Shown here: positions 1 to 8,694 of the stretch, piece after piece
How the letters are laid out: every line of letters begins with the position of its first letter
Position numbering within the stretch: position 1 is the first letter of the stretch
NCBI GenBank assembly: GCA_910576775.1
Contig: CAJTJV010000010.1
Location: 1 to 64,000 of the forward strand
DNA length: 64,000 bases
DNA from: an uncultured Muribaculaceae bacterium
GTDB taxonomy: Bacteria; Bacteroidota; Bacteroidia; Bacteroidales; Muribaculaceae
Direction: 5' to 3'
Translations under genes and position numbers: made by a program
Notes under the pieces: generated by a model
Told to the model about the DNA's origin: nothing
Seen by the model: only the letters and a program-made list of their open reading frames with translations
The model's database searches: none

Positions 1-21
1 GACTGTTTACGGGCATCTGAA

Positions 22-110
22 ACACGGGTTGCACCCGTGCCTATAGAACTACCGCAGCTATGCTACTTCGGTCGCATCAGGTACATAGGGATAAATGAAA
101 GAATGTGCGT
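22..110 (+). repeat. Interspersed palindromic repeat, copy 1
   Basis: The core is a perfect 7-bp hairpin (CACGGGT 23-29, ACCCGTG 33-39). It is followed by CCTATAGAACTACCGC and a GC-rich stretch. The reverse complement of 40740-40822 carries the same core and a near-identical flank (CCTAAACAACTACCGC), so these are two copies of one family. Related copies with a CCCGGG core lie at 38323, 40893 and 52452. All are intergenic. Confidence 0.7.
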
Positions 111-134
111 TTTGTCGAGAATAATCCGGGAACG

Positions 135-167
135 TTGCATGATTATCGATTTAAACAATTAATTTTG
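135..167 (+). promoter_or_regulatory. Promoter for the 198-476 gene
   Basis: A Bacteroidetes-type -7 box TAATTTTG (160-167) has TTG at 135-137, 22 bases upstream. The predicted transcript start near 171 gives a leader of about 27 bases to the ATG at 198. Confidence 0.45.
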
Positions 168-197
168 CCATGAAAAACTGTAGTATAACGATATTTT

Positions 198-476
198 ATG
201 GTAGATTGCAGAGATGAAAGGAATCGGCGTATGCAGGAGCTTTATAATGCGCCGGCCAATCGTTGTCTCAAACGCGTTGCTTTGCTTGTGATAGCTGTTG
301 TGATTGTTCTTTTGCTGTCAATGGTATTCTTGCTGGATCATATTTCTCCGAGGATGTTGCTGCTGATGCGTGGATGCTCCGGACTCGGCGCTCTGGTCTT
401 CGTGGTTCTTGTCGGTGTTCTTGTGTATCGGGTGAATAAGGCGTATATCGGTCAGGACAAAGATTCCCGGCACTGA
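198..476 (+). CDS. Small two-helix membrane protein, unknown function
   Basis: This 92-residue protein is not recognised. A charged N-terminus (about 23 residues) is followed by two hydrophobic segments at roughly residues 24-46 and 55-80. A short charged tail follows, suggesting a small inner-membrane protein with both ends on the same side. A plausible TAnnTTTG promoter lies just upstream, and the outer-membrane protein gene begins 60 bases downstream, so the two may be co-transcribed. The antisense reading frame in the same place is treated as a shadow. Function is unknown. Confidence 0.55.
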   Translation: MVDCRDERNRRMQELYNAPANRCLKRVALLVIAVVIVLLLSMVFLLDHISPRMLLLMRGCSGLGALVFVVLVGVLVYRVNKAYIGQDKDSRH

Positions 477-536
477 AGCCCGGCAGCCCGGAAATATCTC
501 TGCGGAAAGCTTTAATATCATACGTATATCTGACTT

Positions 537-1592
537 ATGAAAAAATATTTGATATTGCTGGCGGCTGTTGTCGCGTCATTCCAGGGTTTTGCGGTGACGC
601 CGACATGGAGCGTCGACCTCGACGCCGTATTTGACAACCGCGAGGGCGACCGTACCTATTCCGACACCAAAACTTTTCTCTTTACCCGTCTCGCCCCCGA
701 GCTGGGACTGAATTTCACGTCCTCTGACCGGATTGCCGGCGGTGTCGTATGGTATCAGCCTATAGGCTGCGAATGGGACGGGCACCGCGTTTCGCCTACG
801 CTTTATTACCGCCACGAAAGCAGTGAGACTTCGCCGTGGAGTTTTTCGATGGGAATGTTTCCGCGAACGCAGCTGCGCGAGAAGATGCCGGATTTTTTAT
901 GGTGTGATTCATTGGATTATACTCAGCGCAATATCCGCGGTATGCTTGTCCAATACAGTCACAGGAGGGGATTTTTTGATTTCTACCTCGATTGGCGCGG
1001 AATGCAGACGGAGAAGCAGAGGGAAGCTTTCAATGTTGTTTTTCACGGGAAGGTGCATCCGAAGGCCGGCGGTTGTTTTTTTGTCGGCGGCCATGCGATG
1101 ATGAATCATTTCGCATTGCAGAAAAATTCGCCGGCCGACCAGCATATAGTCGATAATTTTGTCGTCAGTCCGTATGTCGGTGTCGATTTGTCGGGTAAGA
1201 CATTCCTCGACAGTCTGTCGGTTCGGGGAGGTCTGCTTATGACAATAGAACGCAACCGTGCCGATGGTGAGTGGCATGCTCCGGCCGGATTCCGCATGGA
1301 AGCATGTGCCGAATGGAAATGGTTCGGGCTGAAGGAAATCTTCTATGCCGGAGGCGCGCAGATGCCATCGTATATTCCGTTCCGTTCTCAGTTATATCAG
1401 GGTGAGCCATATTATCAGGCCCGCACATACAGCCGTACGGATATTTATGCCAATGTCCTGCGCAACAAGTGGATTAACCTCAAGGTGTCGCTCGATTTCA
1501 ATGTGGCTGGCTCTACGCTGAATTTCTATCAGCGCGTAATACTGTCAGTGAATGTCGACGGGTCTTTCAGCAGGCGGCATAGTCATAAATGA
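537..1592 (+). CDS. Predicted outer-membrane beta-barrel protein
   Basis: This 351-residue exported protein has a signal peptide (about residues 1-19, ending in a GFA-V junction). The rest is rich in alternating aromatic/polar strands, for example FDFYLDWRG, WFGLKEIFYAGG and INLKVSLDFN near the C-terminus, as expected for an outer-membrane barrel. No substrate is evident. It probably forms a short unit with the small membrane protein upstream. Its 3' end overlaps the 3' end of the convergent LTA-synthase-like gene by 10 bases, and no terminator hairpin is seen there. The barrel assignment rests on sequence texture only. Confidence 0.6.
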   Translation: MKKYLILLAAVVASFQGFAVTPTWSVDLDAVFDNREGDRTYSDTKTFLFTRLAPELGLNFTSSDRIAGGVVWYQPIGCEWDGHRVSPTLYYRHESSETSPWSFSMGMFPRTQLREKMPDFLWCDSLDYTQRNIRGMLVQYSHRRGFFDFYLDWRGMQTEKQREAFNVVFHGKVHPKAGGCFFVGGHAMMNHFALQKNSPADQHIVDNFVVSPYVGVDLSGKTFLDSLSVRGGLLMTIERNRADGEWHAPAGFRMEACAEWKWFGLKEIFYAGGAQMPSYIPFRSQLYQGEPYYQARTYSRTDIYANVLRNKWINLKVSLDFNVAGSTLNFYQRVILSVNVDGSFSRRHSHK

Positions 1593-3445
1593 CGTTTGAG
1601 AGAGTCGGCGTATCTGTATAGAACCTGTAGGAAGCCTTTCAGGGTGTCGGTGGCGGCGCATGAATCGGCAGGTGCCGAATTTAGCGGGAATTCTGTGATA
1701 TTCAGTTCTGAATCTACGTAGGCGGCCATGTCCGGTTCGCTGAAAAAGGCACTCCCGGTATTTTCGGGGGACAGTATATTGCGGCTCAGTGGGAATGCCG
1801 AGGCGTTGCCACCTGTGAGTGCCATAAGGGTGGCGGCTATATCTTTCTGGGATGCCACCTTCTCTATCCGTCCGCCATATGCGAGCGCGCCTCCGGTGAT
1901 AATCAGTGGTATACGGTGGCGGTCGGCGAACGATAAATCCTTTGGCCATGCTCCGTAATGGTCCGGCACGAGTATCACGAGGGAGTTGGCGTTGGCCGGA
2001 TTTCCGTTCAGCAGGTCAATCCATTTTCCTACTATGGAGTCAGTATAAATGAAAGCGTTGGCGGCTGCGTCGCTGTGGCGCCGCTTCATAGGTACGTCGA
2101 ACGGCTCGTGGCTGCTGGAGGTCTGTATCACGACAAGACGCGGTGTCGAGACTGTTTTCCCGATGAAATCGGATGAAGCACGTTCAAAAAGATATCCGTC
2201 ATTTACTCCCCATTTACTTATGCGCCGGCTGACAGGAAAATCGGTGTCACTTACTATATTCTTGAATCCGCCGGCCTTGAGGTAGCCGAGCTGATTGGTA
2301 AAATTGATGTCGCCGCCATAGTAATAATATGTCTCATATCCCTTTTCCTTCAGTTCGTGTGCGATATTCGGCAATTTTTCGGCAATCTCTGCGTGTTTCA
2401 TCAGCGACGTTGTAGGGAGTGCCGGAACACCGGAAAGAATGGACGGAATTCCACGGTCGGTACGGAAACTGCTGGCATAGAAATTGGTGAAGAAAAGCGA
2501 ACCGGGGGCATTGGCGATGGAGTCGAGTTTCATTGCCACGTGTTGTCCGCCTAAGCTCGGCATAAGGTGCGAGGAAAAGCTTTCAAGGATAATAAGATAA
2601 ATGTCGGGCTTCTGCGATTTCATGAACATAATGCTCTCGGGAGCTGTCTCTGCTTCGTGAGAGGGCAACAAGGGCGATGCATGCCGGCGAGCTTCATCAT
2701 CGCTGAAATAACGGAAACTGTCTGCAAAATCCGATTGGTGGCTCAGGGAATACAATAATGTGAATGCCGGGTTGAGGGCCGCGTGGTTGAGTTTTATGTC
2801 GGAAGAAAAATAGGCATAGCCTGGATTCATTGTCGATACAGTCACGCCGCCACGGATTGGGATGAAAAGCAGTCCGGACACACATATCATGCAGACGGCT
2901 GAAAGAATTTTCTTCCGCCCGCTTTCCACCAGTGGGGTGATGTTTATTATCCACCGGAACAGGAAGAAAACGGCAGCGGAAACGGCACACCATGCGGCGA
3001 CTCCCAGCAGAATCTGCCATGTCGGAGCGCTTGCCAGAGCGAGTCCGGGCGAAGACATGAAATAGAATACCGCAGTAGCGTCGAGCTTAAATCCCCAGTA
3101 GCCGTAAATGACGGCATCGGCCACAAATATACAGCCGGTCACGGCTGAAATCAGCCCCCAGTAGACTTTCATGGCTTTGTCGACAATAGTGCTGTGAATC
3201 CAGGGGGATGCAGCCAGCAGCAGGCACGGCAGCACCATTATATATCCGGCTACAGAACAGTCCATCGATAATCCGTGCATGATGGCATCCGTCAGTTCTG
3301 AAAAACCGTAGTGACAGTATGCAGGAAAGTTCACGGCCATGAAGAATGCTTTGGCAAGCACCATAATCAGGATGCTTCCAAGAATCAGAAATCCGGCTCT
3401 TGAGAGCCTTGACGGCAACGAATTTTCAGGCATGGAAGAATGCAA
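1583..3445 (-). CDS. LTA synthase family (sulfatase-fold) membrane phosphotransferase
   Basis: A 620-residue protein with about five N-terminal membrane helices (roughly residues 15-190), then a periplasmic alkaline-phosphatase/sulfatase-fold domain from about residue 270 (PDIYLIILESFSSH). The segment RTDRGIPSILSG holds the Thr used as nucleophile in LtaS-like enzymes, and VPDHYGAWP is the metal-binding DH motif near the C-terminus. Family members move phosphoglycerol or phosphoethanolamine from phospholipid onto envelope glycans or lipids; in Bacteroidetes, which lack lipoteichoic acid, the acceptor is unknown. The gene overlaps the upstream PAP2 phosphatase gene by 20 bases (8 if the second Met is used), so the two are translationally coupled. 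The partner could recycle the lipid by-product. Confidence 0.85.
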   Translation of the reverse strand: MHSSMPENSLPSRLSRAGFLILGSILIMVLAKAFFMAVNFPAYCHYGFSELTDAIMHGLSMDCSVAGYIMVLPCLLLAASPWIHSTIVDKAMKVYWGLISAVTGCIFVADAVIYGYWGFKLDATAVFYFMSSPGLALASAPTWQILLGVAAWCAVSAAVFFLFRWIINITPLVESGRKKILSAVCMICVSGLLFIPIRGGVTVSTMNPGYAYFSSDIKLNHAALNPAFTLLYSLSHQSDFADSFRYFSDDEARRHASPLLPSHEAETAPESIMFMKSQKPDIYLIILESFSSHLMPSLGGQHVAMKLDSIANAPGSLFFTNFYASSFRTDRGIPSILSGVPALPTTSLMKHAEIAEKLPNIAHELKEKGYETYYYYGGDINFTNQLGYLKAGGFKNIVSDTDFPVSRRISKWGVNDGYLFERASSDFIGKTVSTPRLVVIQTSSSHEPFDVPMKRRHSDAAANAFIYTDSIVGKWIDLLNGNPANANSLVILVPDHYGAWPKDLSFADRHRIPLIITGGALAYGGRIEKVASQKDIAATLMALTGGNASAFPLSRNILSPENTGSAFFSEPDMAAYVDSELNITEFPLNSAPADSCAATDTLKGFLQVLYRYADSLKRHL

Positions 3446-4157
3446 GCACTCCGATTACTATAATAATACCGATTCCGGCGGCAATGCCGGTGTCGATGGT
3501 GAAGATTGTGATTTCCGAGCCATTGAATCTGACAACAGGTATCGTAAGGTGCTTGTGGGTGAACCCGGAGTCCTTGCTTATGCCATCGGAACTGCCTATG
3601 CGCCTGAGGATAGCCTCCACGGATTTGGCTATGCCATATCCGATTGCACTTCCGATGATGGCACCGGCCAGAATATCGCCGGGATAGTGTACGCCGAGGT
3701 ACATTCTGCTGTAACAGTTCATGATCGCCCACGCGAGTGTGAATATCAGGAATTTGCGTTTGGGAATGATGACGTACAGAAATGCGGTGAGGGCGAATGT
3801 GTTGGCCGCATGGCAGGAGGGGAAGCCGTAGCGACCCCCACGGTATCCTTTAACGACGGTGACAAACTCCGACAGAGGATTGTCGACGTTTGAAGGCCGC
3901 AATTCCTTGAACATCGGGCGAAGCACACTCGCGCAAAGCTGGTCTGCGAGTGTTATGACTATGGCGACGCCTACAAATATGACGAGTGCGCGCCGCCATC
4001 CGTAGCAGTGTATGATTATAGCGACAAGAAACATGTAGAAAGGTATCCACGTAAAACGATCGGTGAACAGCATCATGAAATTGTCGCACCATTCCTGATG
4101 ATAAGAATTGAAAAATAAAAGCAAATCTGCGTTGATTTGATGGAGATATTCGAGCAT
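3426..4157 (-). CDS. PAP2-family membrane phosphatase
   Basis: This 243-residue integral membrane protein carries all three signatures of the phosphatidic-acid phosphatase 2 superfamily: K-x6-RP (KELRPS region), PSxH (PSCHAANTF) and SRxxxxxHxxxD (SRMYLGVHYPGD). Several hydrophobic helices flank them. Such enzymes dephosphorylate lipid phosphates such as undecaprenyl pyrophosphate or phosphatidylglycerophosphate on the outer leaflet. It is first in a two-gene unit with the LTA-synthase-like gene, driven by a strong TTTG-N20-TATCTTTG promoter. The true substrate cannot be read from sequence. Confidence 0.88.
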   Translation of the reverse strand: MLEYLHQINADLLLFFNSYHQEWCDNFMMLFTDRFTWIPFYMFLVAIIIHCYGWRRALVIFVGVAIVITLADQLCASVLRPMFKELRPSNVDNPLSEFVTVVKGYRGGRYGFPSCHAANTFALTAFLYVIIPKRKFLIFTLAWAIMNCYSRMYLGVHYPGDILAGAIIGSAIGYGIAKSVEAILRRIGSSDGISKDSGFTHKHLTIPVVRFNGSEITIFTIDTGIAAGIGIIIVIGVLAFFHA

Positions 4158-4208
4158 GATTGGCGGTTGTTCACTGTTATGTTTGCGTTACATTCGCAAT
4201 GCTTAATA

Positions 4209-4240
4209 CAAAGATAATTAAAACTTGATAGTCCTGCAAA
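4209..4240 (-). promoter_or_regulatory. Promoter of the PAP2 / LTA-synthase-like unit
   Basis: On the minus strand TTTG (4240-4237), 20 bases, then TATCTTTG (4216-4209) match the Bacteroidetes -33/-7 consensus. Transcription would start near 4205, about 48 bases before the ATG at 4157. Confidence 0.75.
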
Positions 4241-4277
4241 TTCCGATTCCGGAATTTGCGGCGGTTTTTTCGATTTT

Positions 4278-4309
4278 TTTGCTGTATTGCCGGAAACATT
4301 GTAAATTTG
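4278..4309 (+). promoter_or_regulatory. Promoter of rsh
   Basis: TTTG (4278-4281), 20 bases, then TAAATTTG (4302-4309) is a full match to the Bacteroidetes -33/-7 consensus. The predicted start near 4313 leaves a 59-base leader before the ATG at 4372. Confidence 0.75.
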
Positions 4310-4371
4310 TAATTATTTGGCATGTCAGTGCTTCGGCGTGACTTGTTATAAGTCTATAAAATCCTTCGACA

Positions 4372-6627
4372 ATGAAACCAGAAGGCCTTGTGCCGGTCAA
4401 CGATGAAAAGATGATAAGCGATGCATTCGCCGAGCTTCTCGACGGGTATCTGCGGAGCAACCACCGCAAGAAGGTGGAGATCATCGAACGTGCTTTCGAG
4501 TTTGCCAAGGAAGCGCATAAAGGCGTGCGCCGCCGTTCGGGCGAACCGTACATCATGCACCCTATCGCTGTGGCACGCATCGTGTCGCAGGAGATCGGTC
4601 TGGGATCGACGTCGATATGCGCGGCATTGCTACACGATGTTGTTGAGGATACCGATTACACCGTAGAGGATATTGAGCAGCATTTCGGAGCCAAGATAGC
4701 CCAGATTGTGGAAGGTCTGACAAAAATATCGGGTGGAATATTCGGTGACAAGGCTTCGGTGCAGGCAGAGAATTTCAGAAAACTCCTGCTTACGATGAGC
4801 GATGATATCCGCGTGGTGCTCATAAAGATGGCCGACCGCCTGCACAACATGCGCACCCTCGGTTCGATGGCGCCGAACAAGCGCTATAAAATCGCCGGAG
4901 AGACCCTCTATATTTATGCTCCGCTGGCGCACCGTCTCGGACTGTTCACAATAAAGACAGAACTGGAAGATCTCAGTTTCAAGCACGAACATCCCGACAT
5001 ATATCGCGATATAACCGAGAAAATCGCCGCGACACAGCACAGACGCACCGCTGTATATTCCGATTTCGCAGCTCCTGTAAAGGATGCTCTCGACAAGATG
5101 GGCATAAAATACGAGGCCAAGGCGCGCCTCAAATCTGTATATTCCATCTATAACAAGATGGAAAAGAAACACCTGCCATTCGATGAGGTCTACGACCTTT
5201 ATGCCGTCCGCATTGTTTTCGAATGCGATGATCAGAGCAAGGAGAAAAGTATCTGCTGGGCGATATATTCCGCCATTACCGATCTCTATCAGCTTCATCC
5301 GTCGCGTACGAGGGATTGGATAGCCGTACCCAAGGCTAATGGCTATCAGGCTCTCCATCTTACAGTTATGGGGCCGGACGGCAATTGGGTTGAGGTGCAG
5401 ATCCGTTCGCGCCGCATGGACGAGATTGCAGAAAAAGGGTTTGCCGCGCATTGGAAATACAAAATCGGGGACGGCGACGAGGAAAGCGAGCTTAACGCGT
5501 GGCTGAAGACCATCAAGGATATTCTCGACAATCCCGAACCGAGTGCCATCGATTTTCTCAGTACGCTTAAACTCAATCTGTTCGCCTCTGAAATAGTTGT
5601 GTTTACTCCGGCCGGCGAACTAGTGACACTTCCATCCGGTGCCACGGTACTTGATTTTGCGTTCCATCTCCATTCCGAGATAGGAATGCACTGCATAGCA
5701 GCCAAGATCAACCATAAGCTCGTCAGCTTCCAGACAGAACTGAAGAGCGGCGACCAGGTAGAGGTTCTTACATCCAAAACGCCTATCGCTCAGGCCGAAT
5801 GGGCCAATATCCTCGTAACTGCAAAAGCGCGGACACGTCTGCGAAAAGGTCTGCGTTCTCTCAGGCAGCCTATGATTGCAAAAGGCGCCGAAATGTTGCG
5901 AAAATGGCTTTCCGAGAACAATATTCCGGATAATAACCTGGTAATTACCAAACTTCAGGGTCTCTGCCATGTAGGCAACCGTGACGATCTGTGTTATCAG
6001 CTTGGCGTAGAGGAAACAGTCCTTGGTGATTATCTGCTCAAACCGTTGCGCAAGGCTGCGGAATCGGGCGGTAACGGCATCATCTCAAGAATCAAGGCGA
6101 TTGGCCGTATTGTCCCCTTTGTCGGTTCGTCGTCGAAGGCGGAAGAGGCTGCTCCGGCTCCCGAACCGATAAATCCCAAGAAGATATATCGTCTGCATAC
6201 AGGTCCGGGAGGTTCCAATTTCCGCATTGCAGGCTGTTGCTCGCCCATACCCGGAGATGATGTGATGGGTTTCATCGCTGACGACGGAACACTCGAAATA
6301 CATTCCCTCGACTGTCCGCAGGCACAGGTCCTAAAGGCCGGGTATGGCACGCGCATCGTAGCCACCGAATGGGATACTGCGCGTGACGACCGTTTCATAG
6401 CCCACATACGCATCGAAGGCATCGACCGCATTGGTATCCTTCAGGAAATAACACAATTGATATCCACCCATATGGGAATAGATATGCGCAAGCTGCAGAT
6501 GGAAGCTGAAGCCGAGCTTTTCAATGCCGACCTGTGGGTGAGGGTAAACGACGCCGAAGTCGTCTCCGACCTTTGTCGCAGGATGAAGGCGATAAGCGGA
6601 GTGTCGGCGGCTTCAAGAATACATTAA
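4372..6627 (+). CDS. rsh: Bifunctional (p)ppGpp synthetase/hydrolase (Rel/SpoT, RSH)
   Basis: A long RSH protein of 751 residues that makes and degrades the stringent-response alarmone (p)ppGpp. The hydrolase HD domain keeps its metal ligands (H49, H63, HD 88-89, ED 92-93). The synthetase domain keeps the ATP/GDP-binding segment GYQALH (about 324-329) preceded by RDWIAVPK. A TGS domain starts near 410 (VFTPAGELV), a Cys-rich region with CCSP lies near 623, and an ACT domain begins near 675. Both active sites look intact, so it should be bifunctional. The ATG at 4372 lies 59 bases after the predicted transcript start. The PgpH-like phosphohydrolase gene follows after 11 bases and is probably co-transcribed. 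Confidence 0.95.
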   Translation: MKPEGLVPVNDEKMISDAFAELLDGYLRSNHRKKVEIIERAFEFAKEAHKGVRRRSGEPYIMHPIAVARIVSQEIGLGSTSICAALLHDVVEDTDYTVEDIEQHFGAKIAQIVEGLTKISGGIFGDKASVQAENFRKLLLTMSDDIRVVLIKMADRLHNMRTLGSMAPNKRYKIAGETLYIYAPLAHRLGLFTIKTELEDLSFKHEHPDIYRDITEKIAATQHRRTAVYSDFAAPVKDALDKMGIKYEAKARLKSVYSIYNKMEKKHLPFDEVYDLYAVRIVFECDDQSKEKSICWAIYSAITDLYQLHPSRTRDWIAVPKANGYQALHLTVMGPDGNWVEVQIRSRRMDEIAEKGFAAHWKYKIGDGDEESELNAWLKTIKDILDNPEPSAIDFLSTLKLNLFASEIVVFTPAGELVTLPSGATVLDFAFHLHSEIGMHCIAAKINHKLVSFQTELKSGDQVEVLTSKTPIAQAEWANILVTAKARTRLRKGLRSLRQPMIAKGAEMLRKWLSENNIPDNNLVITKLQGLCHVGNRDDLCYQLGVEETVLGDYLLKPLRKAAESGGNGIISRIKAIGRIVPFVGSSSKAEEAAPAPEPINPKKIYRLHTGPGGSNFRIAGCCSPIPGDDVMGFIADDGTLEIHSLDCPQAQVLKAGYGTRIVATEWDTARDDRFIAHIRIEGIDRIGILQEITQLISTHMGIDMRKLQMEAEAELFNADLWVRVNDAEVVSDLCRRMKAISGVSAASRIH

Positions 6628-6638
6628 TAATTCTACCG

Positions 6639-8666
6639 ATGGCATCCAAGAATTACGATCTGTTGAAGAAAATACTCCTTGCCCTGGCGGCAACGGCGGT
6701 TCTTGTATATTTTTATCCGCATCCCGAGGCTAACCGCTTCAATTATGAAGAGGGGCGTCCTTGGAACTATGCAAAGCTTATCGCACCTTTCGACATACCT
6801 ATTCATCCCGACTCGGCGACTCTTATCGCCGCCCGCGACACCCTTGATTCCAGATTCGTGCCGATTTATGAGCTTAATCAGCTTGTAATTGATACCGTTG
6901 TAAGCCGTCTTCCCGACAGTGACCCTACCATGAAGCACCGTCTCGGCAATGAGTTGCGCCGTATATATGCCACCGGTGTCGTCGACATGCACACAAAAGA
7001 GCAGATTGCCTCGCACCGTCTGCCTAATATCAGAATCCTACAGAAAAATACACTCAGCGTGATGCCGACGGCCGGCCTGTCATCGCCCCGTGACGTATAT
7101 CTGTATCTTGACTCTGTCATCACCGATACCGCGCTCCACAAGTATTTCCTCCGCGCCAATCTTCAGAATATTCTCCAGCCAAACTACGAGCGAAACGAGC
7201 AGGAGAGTCGCCGTCATTACGAATATGATTACCTCACTCTTACCGCCGACCGCGGCATTATCCTCCAGGGACAGGCAATAATCGACAAAGGTGCCATAAT
7301 ATCGTCGCAGGATTTCACCAATCTCCGTACTTATGAGCACATGCTCGCACAGATGAGCAGCAGCCGGAACAAGAGTAAGATGCTGATGTTCCTCGGACAG
7401 TTCGGCTATGTAGGGCTTCTGATGGCTGCGATGATGCTCTATTTCTTTTTCTTTGTCCCGGATGTTTTCAATAATTTCCGCGCTCTTGCATTTTTCTACA
7501 GCCTCGTGGTGCTCTTTTTCCTCGTGGCTGTAGGTATGAATTATTTTGTGGCGCAGGGCATATATCTCGCTCCGATTATGATAGTGCCCATACTTGTGCT
7601 TGTGTTCTTCGACGGACGTACGGCTATATTCGTTACCGGTATTCTCAGTCTCGTATGTGCCGGGGTGACGGCATTCGCCCTCGAATTCCTCTTTCTGCAG
7701 TTCTGTGCCGCTTCGGCAGCTGTATTCTCCCTGCGCGAGCTTAGTCGCCGTTCCCAGCTTCTGAGGGCATCGATTATCATTATTGTGAGCTACATCGTGG
7801 CCTATACCGCTCTCGAACTTCTTATGAACGGTTCCTTCGACGGCTTCACATGGCGCATGGTGGCATTCCTGGCCGTAAACGGCGCTCTTACCTCGATGGC
7901 ATATATCCTGATGTTCGCAGTAGAGCGGCTATTCGGTTTTCTTTCTATCGTCACCTTGGTGGAACTTGCCGATATCAACAATCCATTGCTGATGCGTCTC
8001 AGTAACGAGTGCCCCGGAACATTCCAGCACTCTATCGCTGTGAGCAATCTTGCCAGCGACGCCGCGGCGCGCGTCGGTGCCAATGTTCAGCTTGTCCGTG
8101 CCGGTGCTCTATATCACGATATCGGCAAACTCGCCAATCCGGCATTCTTTACCGAGAACCAGCACGGAGTTAATCCGCACGACGCTCTGCCACCGGAACG
8201 CAGCGCGCAGATTGTTATAAATCATGTCACCGACGGTCTCGCCCTTGCCGACCGCTCAAACCTTCCTAAGGTTGTGCGTTCTTTCATCAGCGAGCACCAC
8301 GGAGCCGGTATGGCGAAATATTTCTATATCAATTATTGCAAGAAGCATCCTGACGAGACGGTGGATCCGGCTCCATTCACTTATCCCGGGCCGAATCCGC
8401 GCAGCAGGGAGACATCTTTGCTGATGATGGCTGATTCTGTAGAAGCGGCAAGCCGGTCGCTTTCCAATCATAGCCGTGAGGATATCGCTGCTTTAGTGAA
8501 CAAGATTATCGACGGACAGATTGCAGATGGTCTTCATAACGAGTCAACCCTCGAATTCCGAGATGTGGCGATTATCAAAGAGGCATTTATCAAGCGCCTT
8601 ATGACGATATATCATTCGCGCATAGCATATCCTACGGCTCCAAAACCTGCTCCTACAGCACAATAA
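6639..8666 (+). CDS. PgpH-like 7TM HD phosphohydrolase (probable c-di-AMP phosphodiesterase)
   Basis: A 675-residue protein from the ATG at 6639; an upstream in-frame start at 6534 would lie inside rsh and is rejected. Order: N-terminal helix (about 9-27), an extracytoplasmic 7TMR-HDED-type domain, a block of seven helices from about 247 to 430, then a cytosolic HD domain with FQHS (about 462), YHDIGK (about 491), HVTD and SEHHG motifs. PgpH proteins of this architecture hydrolyse c-di-AMP, and in Listeria they are inhibited by ppGpp. That makes the 11-base spacing from rsh meaningful, although activity in Bacteroidales is inferred. The TPR lipoprotein gene follows after 28 bases. Confidence 0.88.
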   Translation: MASKNYDLLKKILLALAATAVLVYFYPHPEANRFNYEEGRPWNYAKLIAPFDIPIHPDSATLIAARDTLDSRFVPIYELNQLVIDTVVSRLPDSDPTMKHRLGNELRRIYATGVVDMHTKEQIASHRLPNIRILQKNTLSVMPTAGLSSPRDVYLYLDSVITDTALHKYFLRANLQNILQPNYERNEQESRRHYEYDYLTLTADRGIILQGQAIIDKGAIISSQDFTNLRTYEHMLAQMSSSRNKSKMLMFLGQFGYVGLLMAAMMLYFFFFVPDVFNNFRALAFFYSLVVLFFLVAVGMNYFVAQGIYLAPIMIVPILVLVFFDGRTAIFVTGILSLVCAGVTAFALEFLFLQFCAASAAVFSLRELSRRSQLLRASIIIIVSYIVAYTALELLMNGSFDGFTWRMVAFLAVNGALTSMAYILMFAVERLFGFLSIVTLVELADINNPLLMRLSNECPGTFQHSIAVSNLASDAAARVGANVQLVRAGALYHDIGKLANPAFFTENQHGVNPHDALPPERSAQIVINHVTDGLALADRSNLPKVVRSFISEHHGAGMAKYFYINYCKKHPDETVDPAPFTYPGPNPRSRETSLLMMADSVEAASRSLSNHSREDIAALVNKIIDGQIADGLHNESTLEFRDVAIIKEAFIKRLMTIYHSRIAYPTAPKPAPTAQ

Positions 8667-8694
8667 GCTGCCTGGTGGGTACGTTATATTTCCG

